A stretch of 64,000 bases of DNA, from contig CAYSYM010000005.1 of the NCBI GenBank assembly GCA_964435115.1, positions 53,843 to 117,842 on the forward strand, in the 5' to 3' direction. Positions within the stretch are counted from its first letter, which is position 1. Every line of letters starts with the position of its first letter. Under the pieces are notes generated by a model, which worked only from the letters and a program-made list of their open reading frames with translations, had not been told where the DNA came from and did no database searches. The DNA comes from CAYSYM01 sp964435115. Lineage in GTDB: Bacteria > Chloroflexota > UBA6077 > CF-72. Positions 23,521 through 31,984 of this stretch are shown here, in pieces. The translations under genes were made by a program, and so were the position numbers.

Positions 23521-24390
23521 GTGAGAATTGTCGACCTGACCCAGCCGTGGGGCGACCGCATGCCCACCTGGCCGCAGTTCGCCTCGATCGAGGTGACGGA
23601 CATCACCACCCACCACCGGGATCGGAAGAGCACGGTGCTGGTCAAGACGAACATGCACACGGGCACCCATATCGACGCCCCCATCCACTACAGCGAGACC
23701 GGCCGGCACCTGGGCGAGATCCCGCTGGCAGACCTCGCCGGTACCGGGCTCGTCATCGACCTGCGCCCGGTCAGCCAGCCCTGGAGCTACTACTCGCTGG
23801 ACGACGTGCTGGGCTGCCTGCCCCGCGGCGAGCAGATCCGCGAGGGAGACGTCGTCGTGTTCTACACCGGCTGGGACCGCTACAACTGGACGCGGCCTAC
23901 GCGTGATGACGTGATGTACTTCGACCGCCACCCCGGCCCGCGGCCGGAGGTGATCGACTACCTGATCGACAGGAAGATCAAGTGGCTGGGCGCCGACCTG
24001 GCGTCGATGGACCACTCGCTGCACGTGCGGGTGCGCTGGATGCGGCCGGACCTGGTGCGGGAGTACGAGCAGGTGACCGGCCGGCCCATCGAGGAGACGC
24101 TGCCGGCGAAGGACTTCGAGTACGTCCACTACCGCACGGCGCGCAACAACATCTGCCTGCTCGAGAACCTGGGTGGCGAGATCGCCGAGGTGGCCGGCCA
24201 GCGCATGGTGCTGGGCGCGTTCCCGTGGCGCTGGATCAACGGCGAGGGGTGCATCTGCCGCGTGGCCGCGTTCCTGGGCGTGGACGACGTCGAGGGCGAC
24301 ACGCCGCCCGGCGGGCTGCCGCGGGCGGCCGACGCGGGGACGACCCCGGCCCGGATCCTGGCGGACGGCGCGCGCCCGGTGAGCTACTGA
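23521..24390 (+). CDS. cyclase-family metal-dependent hydrolase (kynurenine formamidase-like)
   Basis: A protein of 289 residues. The family metal motif is complete: HTGTHIDAPIHY at about residue 44, with a further acidic/His site in GADLASMDHSLH. Members include bacterial kynurenine formamidase, isatin hydrolase and polyketide cyclases, and open amide or lactam bonds. GTG 23521 is chosen because GAGGAGAG lies 9 nt upstream and the protein then starts with RIVDLTQPWGDRMP, as in relatives. The last about 30 residues are a low-complexity tail. It follows the ABC permease gene and precedes two alcohol dehydrogenases, suggesting the imported compound has a C-N bond to be hydrolysed. Confidence 0.88.
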   Translation: MRIVDLTQPWGDRMPTWPQFASIEVTDITTHHRDRKSTVLVKTNMHTGTHIDAPIHYSETGRHLGEIPLADLAGTGLVIDLRPVSQPWSYYSLDDVLGCLPRGEQIREGDVVVFYTGWDRYNWTRPTRDDVMYFDRHPGPRPEVIDYLIDRKIKWLGADLASMDHSLHVRVRWMRPDLVREYEQVTGRPIEETLPAKDFEYVHYRTARNNICLLENLGGEIAEVAGQRMVLGAFPWRWINGEGCICRVAAFLGVDDVEGDTPPGGLPRAADAGTTPARILADGARPVSY

Positions 24391-24484
24391 TGCGCCGCGC
24401 GGAACCTGGAGCTCGGCGCGCGCCGGCCGCACCAGAAGGAGTAAGCGCGAAGGGCTCCGACGCCACGCGAGAGGGAGAGCGACC

Positions 24485-25591
24485 GTGACGATAGCTGCCG
24501 CAACCGACGTGACTGCCCGCGCTGGCATCCCGGACACCATGCGCGCGCTCGTGTTCACAGCGCCCAACGCGCACGCAGTGCGCGCGGTGCCGACGCCCCG
24601 CCCCGGGCCGATGGAAGTGCTGTGCCGGGTCGACTCGGTGGCCATCTGCGGTACCGACCTGCATATCTACGAGGGCAAGTTCGCCGGCCGCTGGCCGCGC
24701 AGCTACCCGTTCATCCCGGGCCACGAGTGGTCCGGCACGGTGGTCGAGCTGGGCCCGGGGGCCGGTGAGCTGGGCTGGCAGGTGGGCGATCGGGTCGCCG
24801 GTACCTCGCACGCCGGCTGCGGCTACTGCCGCATGTGTGCCACCGGCCGTTACACCCTGTGCGACAACTACGGCAAGGAGCCCATCCACCATCAGTACGG
24901 CCACTACAGCCAGGGCGCCGACGCCCAGTACGTGGTGCACTCCGTCAAGTCGGTCTTCAAGCTGCCGGACGGGCTAGACCTGCCCTACGGGGCCATGGTG
25001 GACACGGCCAGCATCGCGCTGCACTCGGTGAAGCGGCCGGGCATTCGCCCCGGCGAGACCGTCGTAGTGGTGGGCTCCGGCCCGATGGGCCTGCTCACCG
25101 CCGACTGCGCCTACGCGCTCGGCGCCGCCCGCGTGATCGTGACCGGCTCGGGCCAGCGGCTGGAGAAGGCGCGCGAGCTCGGCTTCCACACGGTGAACTA
25201 CCGCCAGGAGGACCCCGTGGCGGCGGTCCGCCACCTGACGGACGGCCAGGGCGCGCACGTGGCGGTGGACACCGGCGGCACCGTGGACAGCATCCGCCAG
25301 GCGGTCGACGTGGTCCGCAAGGGCGGCCGGGTCGCCTTCACCGGCGTGCCGACCGAGGGCACGGTGACCTTCCCCATGCAGCGCCTCGTGCTGGAGGAGA
25401 TCGACCTGTACGGTGTGCGAGCCAACCCCAACGCCATGGAGGAGGTGATCGCGCTAATCGCCACCGGGCGCGTCCGGGTGAAGCCCCTGGTGACCCACAC
25501 CTTCAGCCTCGACCAGTACGGCGAGGCGCTGCACACCTTCGCCGAACGGGTGGATGGCGCGCTCAAGGTGCTGGTTCGACCGAATGGCTGA
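24485..25591 (+). CDS. zinc-dependent alcohol dehydrogenase (MDR family)
   Basis: A protein of 368 residues. Catalytic zinc residues sit in ICGTDLH and GHEWSG, the structural zinc loop is GCGYCRMCATGRYTLC with four Cys, and the cofactor motif is VVVGSGPMGLL. GTG 24485 follows GGGAG by 7 nt. It resembles the enzyme at 7526 in its N-terminal extension and loop spacing, so the two probably act on related substrates in parallel operons. It is 94 bp downstream of the cyclase-family gene. Confidence 0.9.
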   Translation: MTIAAATDVTARAGIPDTMRALVFTAPNAHAVRAVPTPRPGPMEVLCRVDSVAICGTDLHIYEGKFAGRWPRSYPFIPGHEWSGTVVELGPGAGELGWQVGDRVAGTSHAGCGYCRMCATGRYTLCDNYGKEPIHHQYGHYSQGADAQYVVHSVKSVFKLPDGLDLPYGAMVDTASIALHSVKRPGIRPGETVVVVGSGPMGLLTADCAYALGAARVIVTGSGQRLEKARELGFHTVNYRQEDPVAAVRHLTDGQGAHVAVDTGGTVDSIRQAVDVVRKGGRVAFTGVPTEGTVTFPMQRLVLEEIDLYGVRANPNAMEEVIALIATGRVRVKPLVTHTFSLDQYGEALHTFAERVDGALKVLVRPNG

Positions 25592-25669
25592 ACGGCGCGC
25601 GGGCTCCACGGAGCCCCCGACGCCCGCCCCTGGCCTCGCCGCAAGGTGCGGCGGCGGCCGCCGGCCGGG

Positions 25670-26806
25670 ATGGTGCGCATGACCGTGCCCCTCACGGAGG
25701 CCCGCGGCGCGCCCGCCCTCCCCGCCAGCATGCGCGCGGTCGTCCTCCCCGAGCCGAACCGGTTCGAGCTGCGCGACGACGTGCCCGTGGTGCGGCCCGG
25801 GCCCGGCCAGGCGCTCCTCAAGGTCAGGAGCACGACGATCTGTGCCACCGACCAGAAGATCTTCGCGGGCCAATTCCCCGGCACGCGCTTCCCCCACACG
25901 CCGGGGCACGAGTTCGCCGGGGAGGTCGTGGCCGCGGGACCAGATGTGGACGAGGTGCAGCCGGGCGATCGCGTCGGCGTGGAGGTGCACGCCGGCTGCG
26001 GGCGGTGCCCGCGCTGCCTCGAAGGGCTCTATCAGCTCTGCGAGAACTACGGCCGTCCCGAGAAGGGGCACGCGCACATTGGGTTCACCGTCCCTGGCGG
26101 TCTGGCGGAGTACGCGGTCGTGCCGCTGAAGGCGCTGCACAAGCTGCCTGCCCGGCTGAGCTGGGACGAAGGCGCCTTCACCGACAACGTCGGCGTGGCC
26201 CTGTACGCCGTGGAGCGCGGCCGGCTCCAGCCTGGAGAGAGCGTGGCCGTCGTCGGGCCAGGCGCGTTCGGCGGCCTGGCGATCCAGGTGGCCCGAGCCA
26301 TGGGCGCCGGCCGTGTGGTGCTGGTGGGGACCCGCCCCGAGCGCATGGCGCGCATCCAGGGCATGGGGGCGGACGCGCTGGTGGCGGCGCGCGGCGACGA
26401 GGCGGTGGAGCGCGTCAGGCGGACCCTCGGCGGCCGGGGTGCCGACCTGGTCGTCGAGTTCGCCGGCACGCCGGAGGCCGCCCGCCAGGCGATCCAGATG
26501 GCGCGGCGCGGCGGCCGGGTGGTGCTCGCGGGGGCGACCGGCCCGGGCCGCGAGCTGAGCGGCGTCGACCTGAGCACGATCGTGCGTGGCCACCTGGACA
26601 TCTACGGCTCGTTGGCGAACCCAAAGGGCGTCTCGCGCCGCGGCCTGGAGCTGATCGCCCGCGGCACGGTGGACGTGAAGCCGCTGATCACGCACCATTT
26701 CCCGCTCGCCCGGTTCGCCGAAGCATGGGCGACGTTCGTCGAGCGACGCGGCGGCGCGATCCGTGTGATGCTGCACCCGCACGACGACGGGGTCGGCGAG
26801 CGGTGA
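25670..26806 (+). CDS. zinc-dependent alcohol dehydrogenase (MDR family)
   Basis: A protein of about 378 residues. Zinc residues are in ICATDQK and GHEFAGE, the structural loop is GCGRCPRCLEGLYQLC, and the cofactor motif is VAVVGPGAFGGLA. No clear Shine-Dalgarno precedes any start; ATG 25670, ATG 25679 or GTG 25646 are possible. It is the third enzyme of this type in 20 kb and follows the previous one by about 80 bp. The oxidation of a diol or secondary alcohol is likely, but the substrate is not evident. Confidence 0.88.
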   Translation: MVRMTVPLTEARGAPALPASMRAVVLPEPNRFELRDDVPVVRPGPGQALLKVRSTTICATDQKIFAGQFPGTRFPHTPGHEFAGEVVAAGPDVDEVQPGDRVGVEVHAGCGRCPRCLEGLYQLCENYGRPEKGHAHIGFTVPGGLAEYAVVPLKALHKLPARLSWDEGAFTDNVGVALYAVERGRLQPGESVAVVGPGAFGGLAIQVARAMGAGRVVLVGTRPERMARIQGMGADALVAARGDEAVERVRRTLGGRGADLVVEFAGTPEAARQAIQMARRGGRVVLAGATGPGRELSGVDLSTIVRGHLDIYGSLANPKGVSRRGLELIARGTVDVKPLITHHFPLARFAEAWATFVERRGGAIRVMLHPHDDGVGER

Positions 26807-26972
26807 GTCGGGCCGGGCTTCTCCCGCGCGCCTGGGTCCTGGGTGGGGGATCGCGCTACCCTATGCCTCGGTGGTTCACGCTCTCTCTCCCCGCGCGCGC
26901 GATCCGTGGCCCGGTGGCTGGCGCGGACCGGCGCGGGTGCGAAGCGTGGGCTGAGCCGCCGTCGGAGGTCCC

Positions 26973-27923
26973 ATGCCCCTAGATCCCCAGGCTGAGCGGT
27001 TCATCGCGGAGGCGGTCGCGGCCGGCGCGCGGCCCACCCACACGCTCTCCATCGCCGAGGCGCGCCAGGCGCTGCGCACGCGCCACGAGCAGGGTGGCGG
27101 CACGCCGCCGGCGATCGCCTCGGTCGTGGACCGCCAGGTCCCGGGGCCGGCCGGGTCGATCCGGGTACGGGTCTACACGCCGTTCGGTAGCGGCCCGTTT
27201 CCCGTGCTGGTCTACTTGCATGGTGGCGGCTGGCTGCGCGGCGACCTGGAGACGCACGACCGCCTGTGCCGCTACCTGGCCGACGGCGCCGCCTGCCTGG
27301 TGGTGTCGGTCGACTACCGCCTGGCGCCCGAGCACACGTTCCCGGCCCCGGTCGAGGACACTATGGCCGCCACCGAGTGGGTGGCCGCCCACGCCGCGGA
27401 GATCGGCGCTGATCCGACGCGGATCGCCGTCGGCGGCGACAGCGCGGGCGGCAACCTCGCCGCGGTCGTGGCGCTGCTGGCGCGCGAGCGAGGCCGGCCG
27501 CGGCTCGTCTTCCAGCTCCTCGTCTACCCCGTCACCAGCTACGCCTTCGACACCCCGTCCTACCACGAGAACGCCACCGGCTACGTGCTGACGAAGGCGG
27601 ACATGGAGTGGTACTGGCACCACTACCTGCCCGACGCCGCCGCCGGGCGCGACGTGCGTGCCTCCCCGCTCCTGGCGGCGGACCTCGGCCACCTCCCACC
27701 GGCGCTGGTGATCACCGCCGAGTACGACCCGCTGCGCGACGAGGGCGAGGCGTACGCCGCGCGACTCCGCGAGGCGGGTGTGCCGGCGACCACGCGTCGC
27801 TACCCTGGCATGATCCACGGCTTCTTCGCGCTCCCCGGTATCTTCGACCAGGGCCAGCGCGCGATTGACGAGGCGACCGCGGTCCTGCGCGCCAGCTTCA
27901 CGCAGGTGGCCGCTCTTCCCTGA
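26973..27923 (+). CDS. alpha/beta hydrolase fold-3 esterase (HSL family)
   Basis: A carboxylesterase of 316 residues of the hormone-sensitive-lipase family. The oxyanion motif is LHGGGW, the nucleophile elbow GGDSAGG, the acid lies in EYDPLRDEG and the catalytic His in MIHGFF. GGAGG precedes the ATG by 4 nt. It starts after a 166-bp gap without recognisable features and is followed 20 bp later by the E1alpha gene, so it may share that operon and feed an acyl or keto product to the dehydrogenase complex. Confidence 0.9.
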   Translation: MPLDPQAERFIAEAVAAGARPTHTLSIAEARQALRTRHEQGGGTPPAIASVVDRQVPGPAGSIRVRVYTPFGSGPFPVLVYLHGGGWLRGDLETHDRLCRYLADGAACLVVSVDYRLAPEHTFPAPVEDTMAATEWVAAHAAEIGADPTRIAVGGDSAGGNLAAVVALLARERGRPRLVFQLLVYPVTSYAFDTPSYHENATGYVLTKADMEWYWHHYLPDAAAGRDVRASPLLAADLGHLPPALVITAEYDPLRDEGEAYAARLREAGVPATTRRYPGMIHGFFALPGIFDQGQRAIDEATAVLRASFTQVAALP

Positions 27924-27943
27924 CCCACGGAGGTTCGCACCTG

Positions 27944-28936
27944 ATGGCTGTCACTACCCCCACCCCTGCGGCTGTCGTGCAGCCGACTCCCGACGAGCTG
28001 CAGGAGGCACTGCGGCTCATGCTCACCATCCGCCGGTTCGACGAGCAGGCGCTGGCGCTGTACCGGGCGGGCGAGATGCGCGGGACCACCCACCCGTACA
28101 TCGGCATGGAAGCGGTGGGCGTGGGCGTGGTGGCGGCCCTCCGTCCAGACGACTACGTCACGAGCACCCATCGCGGTCACGGCCACACCATCGCCAAGGG
28201 CGGCGACATCAGGAAGATGATGGCCGAGCTGCTGGGCAAGGCGACCGGCTACTCGGGCGGGAAAGGCGGCAGCATGCACGTAGCCGACATGGACAAGCAC
28301 ATGCTGGGCGCCAACGGCATCGTCGGCGGCGGCATGGGGTTGGCCACAGGCGCCGCGCTGACCGCCAGGCTCCAGGGCGCCGACTCGGTCGCCGTGTGCT
28401 TCTTCGGCGACGGCGCGCTCAACCAGGGCATCCTGCACGAGACGAGCAACCTGGCGGCGATCTGGAAGCTGCCGGTCCTGTTCGTGTGTGAGAACAACCA
28501 ATACGCCATGTCCACCCGGGCCGAGTGGAGCATAGCCGGCGGCGATCCGGCCGGGCGGGCCGCGGCCTACGGGCTGCCGGGCGTCACGGTCGACGGCATG
28601 GACTTCTTTGCGGTCCACGAGGCTGCCCACCGGCTCGTCGAACGGGCGCGGCGCGGCGAGGGGCCAGCGTACCTGGTCTGTAACACCTACCGCTACTATG
28701 GCCACCACGCCGGCGACCCGCTGAACTACCGGGGGAAGGATGAGGTGGACCGCTGGCGCGAGCAGGACCCGATTGCACGCCTGCAGCGGGCGCTCATCGA
28801 GCGCGGGGTGCTCAGCGCCGGCGAGGCGGCCGAGCTGGAGCAGCGCGTCGCAGCCGAGGTCGAAGCGGCGGTCGCGTTTGCCAAGGCCAGCCCGGAGCCG
28901 ACGGTCGACCAACTGATGACCGACATCTACGCGTAG
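27944..28936 (+). CDS. 2-oxo acid/acetoin dehydrogenase E1 component, alpha subunit
   Basis: A protein of 330 residues. The TPP motif runs from FFGDGALNQG to CENNQYAMS. Flanking motifs are THRGHGHTIAKGGD, GKGGSMHVAD and the phosphorylation-loop region RYYGHHAGD. The loops resemble acetoin dehydrogenase and related E1alpha chains as much as pyruvate dehydrogenase, so the 2-oxo substrate is open. Its partner E1beta is separated from it by the four-helix-bundle gene at 28975. The TAG stop (28934-28936) touches the first heptamer array. Confidence 0.92.
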   Translation: MAVTTPTPAAVVQPTPDELQEALRLMLTIRRFDEQALALYRAGEMRGTTHPYIGMEAVGVGVVAALRPDDYVTSTHRGHGHTIAKGGDIRKMMAELLGKATGYSGGKGGSMHVADMDKHMLGANGIVGGGMGLATGAALTARLQGADSVAVCFFGDGALNQGILHETSNLAAIWKLPVLFVCENNQYAMSTRAEWSIAGGDPAGRAAAYGLPGVTVDGMDFFAVHEAAHRLVERARRGEGPAYLVCNTYRYYGHHAGDPLNYRGKDEVDRWREQDPIARLQRALIERGVLSAGEAAELEQRVAAEVEAAVAFAKASPEPTVDQLMTDIYA

Positions 28937-28960
28937 GTGTCGGGTGTCGGGTGTCGGGTG
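28936..28960. repeat. left heptamer array (TGTCGGG)3
   Basis: Three perfect TGTCGGG units plus partial flanking units follow the E1alpha stop. Their 25 bp are an exact inverted match to part of the array at 29391-29431. The Shine-Dalgarno AGGAG of the four-helix-bundle gene (28961-28965) is directly attached to the array. Confidence 0.9.
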
Positions 28961-28974
28961 AGGAGATGCAGACG

Positions 28975-29382
28975 ATGACGGCGATGGCTGGCTACCGAGA
29001 GCTCCGGGTCTGGCAGGCAGCGATGGACCTGGTGGAGGGCGTCTACCGGCACACGCAGACCTTCCCGAAGCAGGAGGTCTACGGACTGGCCGCGCAGCTT
29101 CAGCGGGCGGCGGTTTCTATCCCGGCCAACGTCGCGGAAGGACACGTCCGCGACCACCTCAAGGAGTACTTGCGGCACATCTCGGTGGCGCAGGGCTCGC
29201 TGGCCGAGCTCGAGACACAGCTCGAGATCGCCCGGCGACTGGGCTACGTCGAGCGAGCCGCCCATCGAGAGCTCCTCGAGCAGACGGCTTCCATCGGCAA
29301 GCAGCTCTATGCGCTGCGCAACTCTCTCGGCAAGAAGCTCAACACTGAATCGACGGCGCACGTGGAGCCCTCATGGCCGTAG
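28975..29382 (+). CDS. four-helix-bundle protein (S23/23S rRNA intervening-sequence protein family)
   Basis: A protein of 135 residues with the family's N-terminal signature YRELRVWQAAMDLVEGVY, then KQEVYGLAAQLQRAAVSIP and ANVAEGHVRDHLKEYLRHIS, and amphipathic helices after that. Relatives are found in intervening sequences of 23S rRNA and as free genes; their molecular role is not settled. ATG 28975 has AGGAG 9 nt upstream. The gene splits the E1alpha/E1beta pair, is flanked by 25-bp inverted heptamer repeats and overlaps the E1beta start by 10 bp. It looks like an inserted unit that was absorbed into the operon. Confidence 0.88.
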   Translation: MTAMAGYRELRVWQAAMDLVEGVYRHTQTFPKQEVYGLAAQLQRAAVSIPANVAEGHVRDHLKEYLRHISVAQGSLAELETQLEIARRLGYVERAAHRELLEQTASIGKQLYALRNSLGKKLNTESTAHVEPSWP

Positions 29383-30407
29383 CAACTGCCCCCGACGCCC
29401 GACACCCGACACCCGACACCCGACACCTGACCTACGCTGAGGCGCTGAACGAGGCGCTGCGCGAGGAGATGCGCCGCGATCCCACCGTCTTCGTCCTGGG
29501 CGAGGACGTGGCCATCTGGGGCGGCGGCGGCATCTTCGGCGTCACCAAGGGGCTGGTGGACGAGTTCGGCCCCGAGCGGGTGCGGGACACGCCCATCTCT
29601 GAGGAGGCGATCGCCGCGGTCGCCATCGGCGCGGCGGCGACCGGCAGTCGGCCGGTGGCGGAGATCATGTACGTGGACTTCATCGGCCTGGCGATGGAGC
29701 CGATCGTCAACCAGGCCGCCAAGCTGCGCTACATGTTCGGCGGCAAGGCGAAGGTACCGATGGTGCTCCGCGCCCAGGAGGGCGCCGGCCGCGGCAACGC
29801 CGCCCAGCACAGCCAGAGCCTGGAGGCGTGGTTCTGCCACATCCCCGGCCTCAAGGTGGTCACGCCCAGCACCCCCTACGACGCCAAGGGGCTGCTCAAG
29901 ACCGCCGTCCGCGACGACAACCCGGTCATCTTCCTCGAGCACAAGGCGCTCTACTTCACCAAGGGGTCGGTGCCCACGGAGGAGTACACGCTCCCGCTCG
30001 GGCTGGCCGACGTGAAGCGCGAGGGCCGGCACGTCACCGTCGTCGGCGTCCACACCATGGTGGGCAAGGCGCTCCAGGCGGCCGAGCGGCTCGCCGCGGA
30101 GGGCATCGAGCTGGAGGTGATCGACCCGCGCTCCCTGGTGCCGCTGGACGAGGAGACGATTGTCAGCTCGGTCAGGAAGACGGGCCGGCTGATCGTGAGC
30201 CACGAGGCGTACACGCGGGGCGGCTACGGCGGCGAGGTCATCGCCCGCGTCGTCGAGTCCGCCTTCGACTACCTGGACGCGCCGCCCGTGCGCGTGTGCG
30301 CCCGGGACGTGCCCGTGCCCTACAGTGCCGTACTGGAGACGGCGGCCCTGCCGCAGGTCGACGACCTCGTCGCCGCGGCCCGGGCGCTGGTGGGGAAGGA
30401 GCTGTAG
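29373..30407 (+). CDS. 2-oxo acid/acetoin dehydrogenase E1 component, beta subunit
   Basis: A protein of 344 residues. Core motifs are LTYAEALNEALREEM, VLGEDVAIWGG, DTPISEEAI, MYVDFIGLAMEPIVNQ and the C-terminal domain EVIDPRSLVPLDEETI. The first about 19 residues (VATAPDARHPTPDTRH) are not part of the family; they are translated from the right heptamer array, so the present ATG at 29373 seems to have come with the inserted element and the native start was lost. It overlaps the four-helix-bundle gene by 10 bp (translational coupling) and is followed after 5 bp by the E2 gene. Confidence 0.92.
   Translation: MAVATAPDARHPTPDTRHLTYAEALNEALREEMRRDPTVFVLGEDVAIWGGGGIFGVTKGLVDEFGPERVRDTPISEEAIAAVAIGAAATGSRPVAEIMYVDFIGLAMEPIVNQAAKLRYMFGGKAKVPMVLRAQEGAGRGNAAQHSQSLEAWFCHIPGLKVVTPSTPYDAKGLLKTAVRDDNPVIFLEHKALYFTKGSVPTEEYTLPLGLADVKREGRHVTVVGVHTMVGKALQAAERLAAEGIELEVIDPRSLVPLDEETIVSSVRKTGRLIVSHEAYTRGGYGGEVIARVVESAFDYLDAPPVRVCARDVPVPYSAVLETAALPQVDDLVAAARALVGKEL
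29391..29431. repeat. right heptamer array (CCCGACA)n inside the E1beta 5' end
   Basis: Units CCCGACG, four CCCGACA and CCTGACC lie in tandem. The reverse complement contains the full 25 bp of the left array at 28936-28960, giving a perfect inverted repeat with 430 bp between. The array is read in frame by E1beta. Confidence 0.9.
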
Positions 30408-30412
30408 CGTCC

Positions 30413-31984
30413 ATGGCGACGCCGGTGACGATGCCGATGCTCGGGCTGACGATGGAGGAGGGCACGGTTGCGCAGTGGCTGAAGGGCGAGGGCGAGGCGG
30501 TGCGGAAGGACGAGCCGCTCCTCACCGTCGAGATCGACAAGGGCACGGTCGAGGTGCCCGCGCCGGCGAGCGGCGTGCTGCGGCGGATCGTCGTCCAGCC
30601 CGGCCAGACGGTGCCGATCAAGACGCTCATCGCGGAGATCGCCGCGCCCGGCGAGGCGGGTGAAGGGGCGCCCGCGGGCCCGGCGTCTGTTCTGCAGCAG
30701 ACGGCTCCGGCCGGGGTGGCCCCGGCGCCAGCGGTCCCGCCCGACACCGGCGCTCCGCCGAGCCCGGCGCAGGTGGCCGCCGCCACGGTCGCCTCCGCCC
30801 CGCCAGCCGCCACCGTGGCCCCGACACCCGATACCCGATACCCGGCACCCGAGACCCGGCTGTTCGCGTCGCCGCGGGCGCGCGGGCGCGCCGGCGCGCT
30901 GGGGATCGAGCTGGCGCTGGTCCAGGGGACCGGCCCGCGCGGACGCATCGTCGAGGAGGATGTGCTCGCCTTCGCCCAGGCGGCCCCGGCTCAGCCAGTG
31001 GGCCAGAGCCTGACGGCACGATTGGGCGCAGGTGGGGCCCACTTGCCGAGCGCCCTCGGGAGTCAGCGCGTAGCGCCTGGCGCCGAGCCGTCGCGGGTCC
31101 CGGCGACGCCGCTCGCCCGACGGATGGCGCTGGAGCACGGGGTGGCGTTGAGCGCGGTCCAGGGCACCGGTCCGGGTGGGCGCGTCACCCACGAGGACGT
31201 GCTGCGCGCGGCTGAGGCGCGCCTGGCGGGCACGGGCGCCGAGGCGGGGGCCACGGCCCCTGCGCCGGCACCCGAGACCCTGCACCCGGTCCCTGTCGAG
31301 CCGCTCAGCCGCCTGCGGCGGATCACCGCCGAGCGCATGGCCGCCTCGGCGCGCAGCGTGGCCCGGGTCACGCTGTTCCTCGAGGCGGACCTGACCGAGG
31401 CGGCCCGGTTCCGGCGCCAGCTCGCCCCCGAGCTCGCGCGGCTCGGCGTGGCGAAGCTGCCGTGGGACGCGCTCTTCGCCAAGGCGGCCGGCCTGGCGCT
31501 GGCCGAGCACCCGGGCGTGAACGCCCAGTGGGTCGACGGCCAGGGGCTGCGCCGGCTCGCCACGGTCAACGTGGGGGTGGCGGTGGCGCTGGAGCCCGAG
31601 GGGCTCGTGGTGCCGGTGCTGCGCCAGGCCGACACGCGGTCGCTGCGCGAGCTGGCGGCTGACGTCCTGGCGCTGGCGGACCGGGCGCGGCACAATCGCC
31701 TGCGCCCGGGCGAGATGCAGGGGGCGACCTTCACCATCACCAACCTCGGCCAGTACCGCGTCGACGGCTTCACGCCGATCGTGAATCCGCCTGAGACGGC
31801 CATCCTGGGGGTCGGGCGCATCGCCGACAAGCCTGCCGTCGTCGACGGCCAGCTCCAGGTCCGCACCCAGTGCACGCTGTCGCTCAGCTTCGACCACCGG
31901 GTCGTGGACGGCGCGCCCGCCGCCGCCTTCCTCGCGCGCCTGGCCGAGCTGCTCGAGCGGCCGTACGCGCTCCTGGGGCTCTGA
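30413..31984 (+). CDS. dihydrolipoamide acyltransferase (E2) with two subunit-binding domains
   Basis: A protein of 523 residues. The N-terminal lipoyl domain (about residues 1-78) has the lipoylated lysine in VEIDKGTVEV. Two peripheral subunit-binding domains follow (about 152-185, ASPRARGRAGALGIELALV and RGRIVEEDV; and about 228-262, ATPLARRMALEHGVALSAV and GGRVTHEDV), joined by Ala/Pro linkers. The catalytic acyltransferase core ends with SFDHRVVDGAP (catalytic His). Both linkers contain peptides derived from heptamer repeats (PTPDTRYPAPETR and APETLHP). It works with the E1 subunits; no E3 gene is in the window. Two binding domains where one is common may let it hold E1 and E3 at once. 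Confidence 0.92.
   Translation: MATPVTMPMLGLTMEEGTVAQWLKGEGEAVRKDEPLLTVEIDKGTVEVPAPASGVLRRIVVQPGQTVPIKTLIAEIAAPGEAGEGAPAGPASVLQQTAPAGVAPAPAVPPDTGAPPSPAQVAAATVASAPPAATVAPTPDTRYPAPETRLFASPRARGRAGALGIELALVQGTGPRGRIVEEDVLAFAQAAPAQPVGQSLTARLGAGGAHLPSALGSQRVAPGAEPSRVPATPLARRMALEHGVALSAVQGTGPGGRVTHEDVLRAAEARLAGTGAEAGATAPAPAPETLHPVPVEPLSRLRRITAERMAASARSVARVTLFLEADLTEAARFRRQLAPELARLGVAKLPWDALFAKAAGLALAEHPGVNAQWVDGQGLRRLATVNVGVAVALEPEGLVVPVLRQADTRSLRELAADVLALADRARHNRLRPGEMQGATFTITNLGQYRVDGFTPIVNPPETAILGVGRIADKPAVVDGQLQVRTQCTLSLSFDHRVVDGAPAAAFLARLAELLERPYALLGL
30820..30858. repeat. heptamer array inside the E2 linker
   Basis: CCCGACA, CCCGATA, CCCGATA, CCCGGCA, CCCGAGA and CCCGG form a degenerate array of the same family and orientation as 29391-29431. 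It is translated in frame as linker peptide. A weaker trace (GGCACCCGAGACCCTGCACCCGG) lies near 31266-31288. Confidence 0.75.

Noticed and set aside
24835..26982. 715-residue plus-strand frame across the two alcohol dehydrogenases
   Set aside because: It is out of frame with both clear enzymes and consists of Arg/Gly/Pro-rich sequence typical of GC-rich shadow frames.
28975..29382. Accessory protein of a diversity-generating retroelement (Avd is also a four-helix bundle)
   Set aside because: No reverse transcriptase, template repeat or variable repeat is visible in the window, and the N-terminal signature is that of the S23 family.
28936..29431. CRISPR array
   Set aside because: The repeats are 7 bp in direct tandem without spacers, and no cas gene is near.
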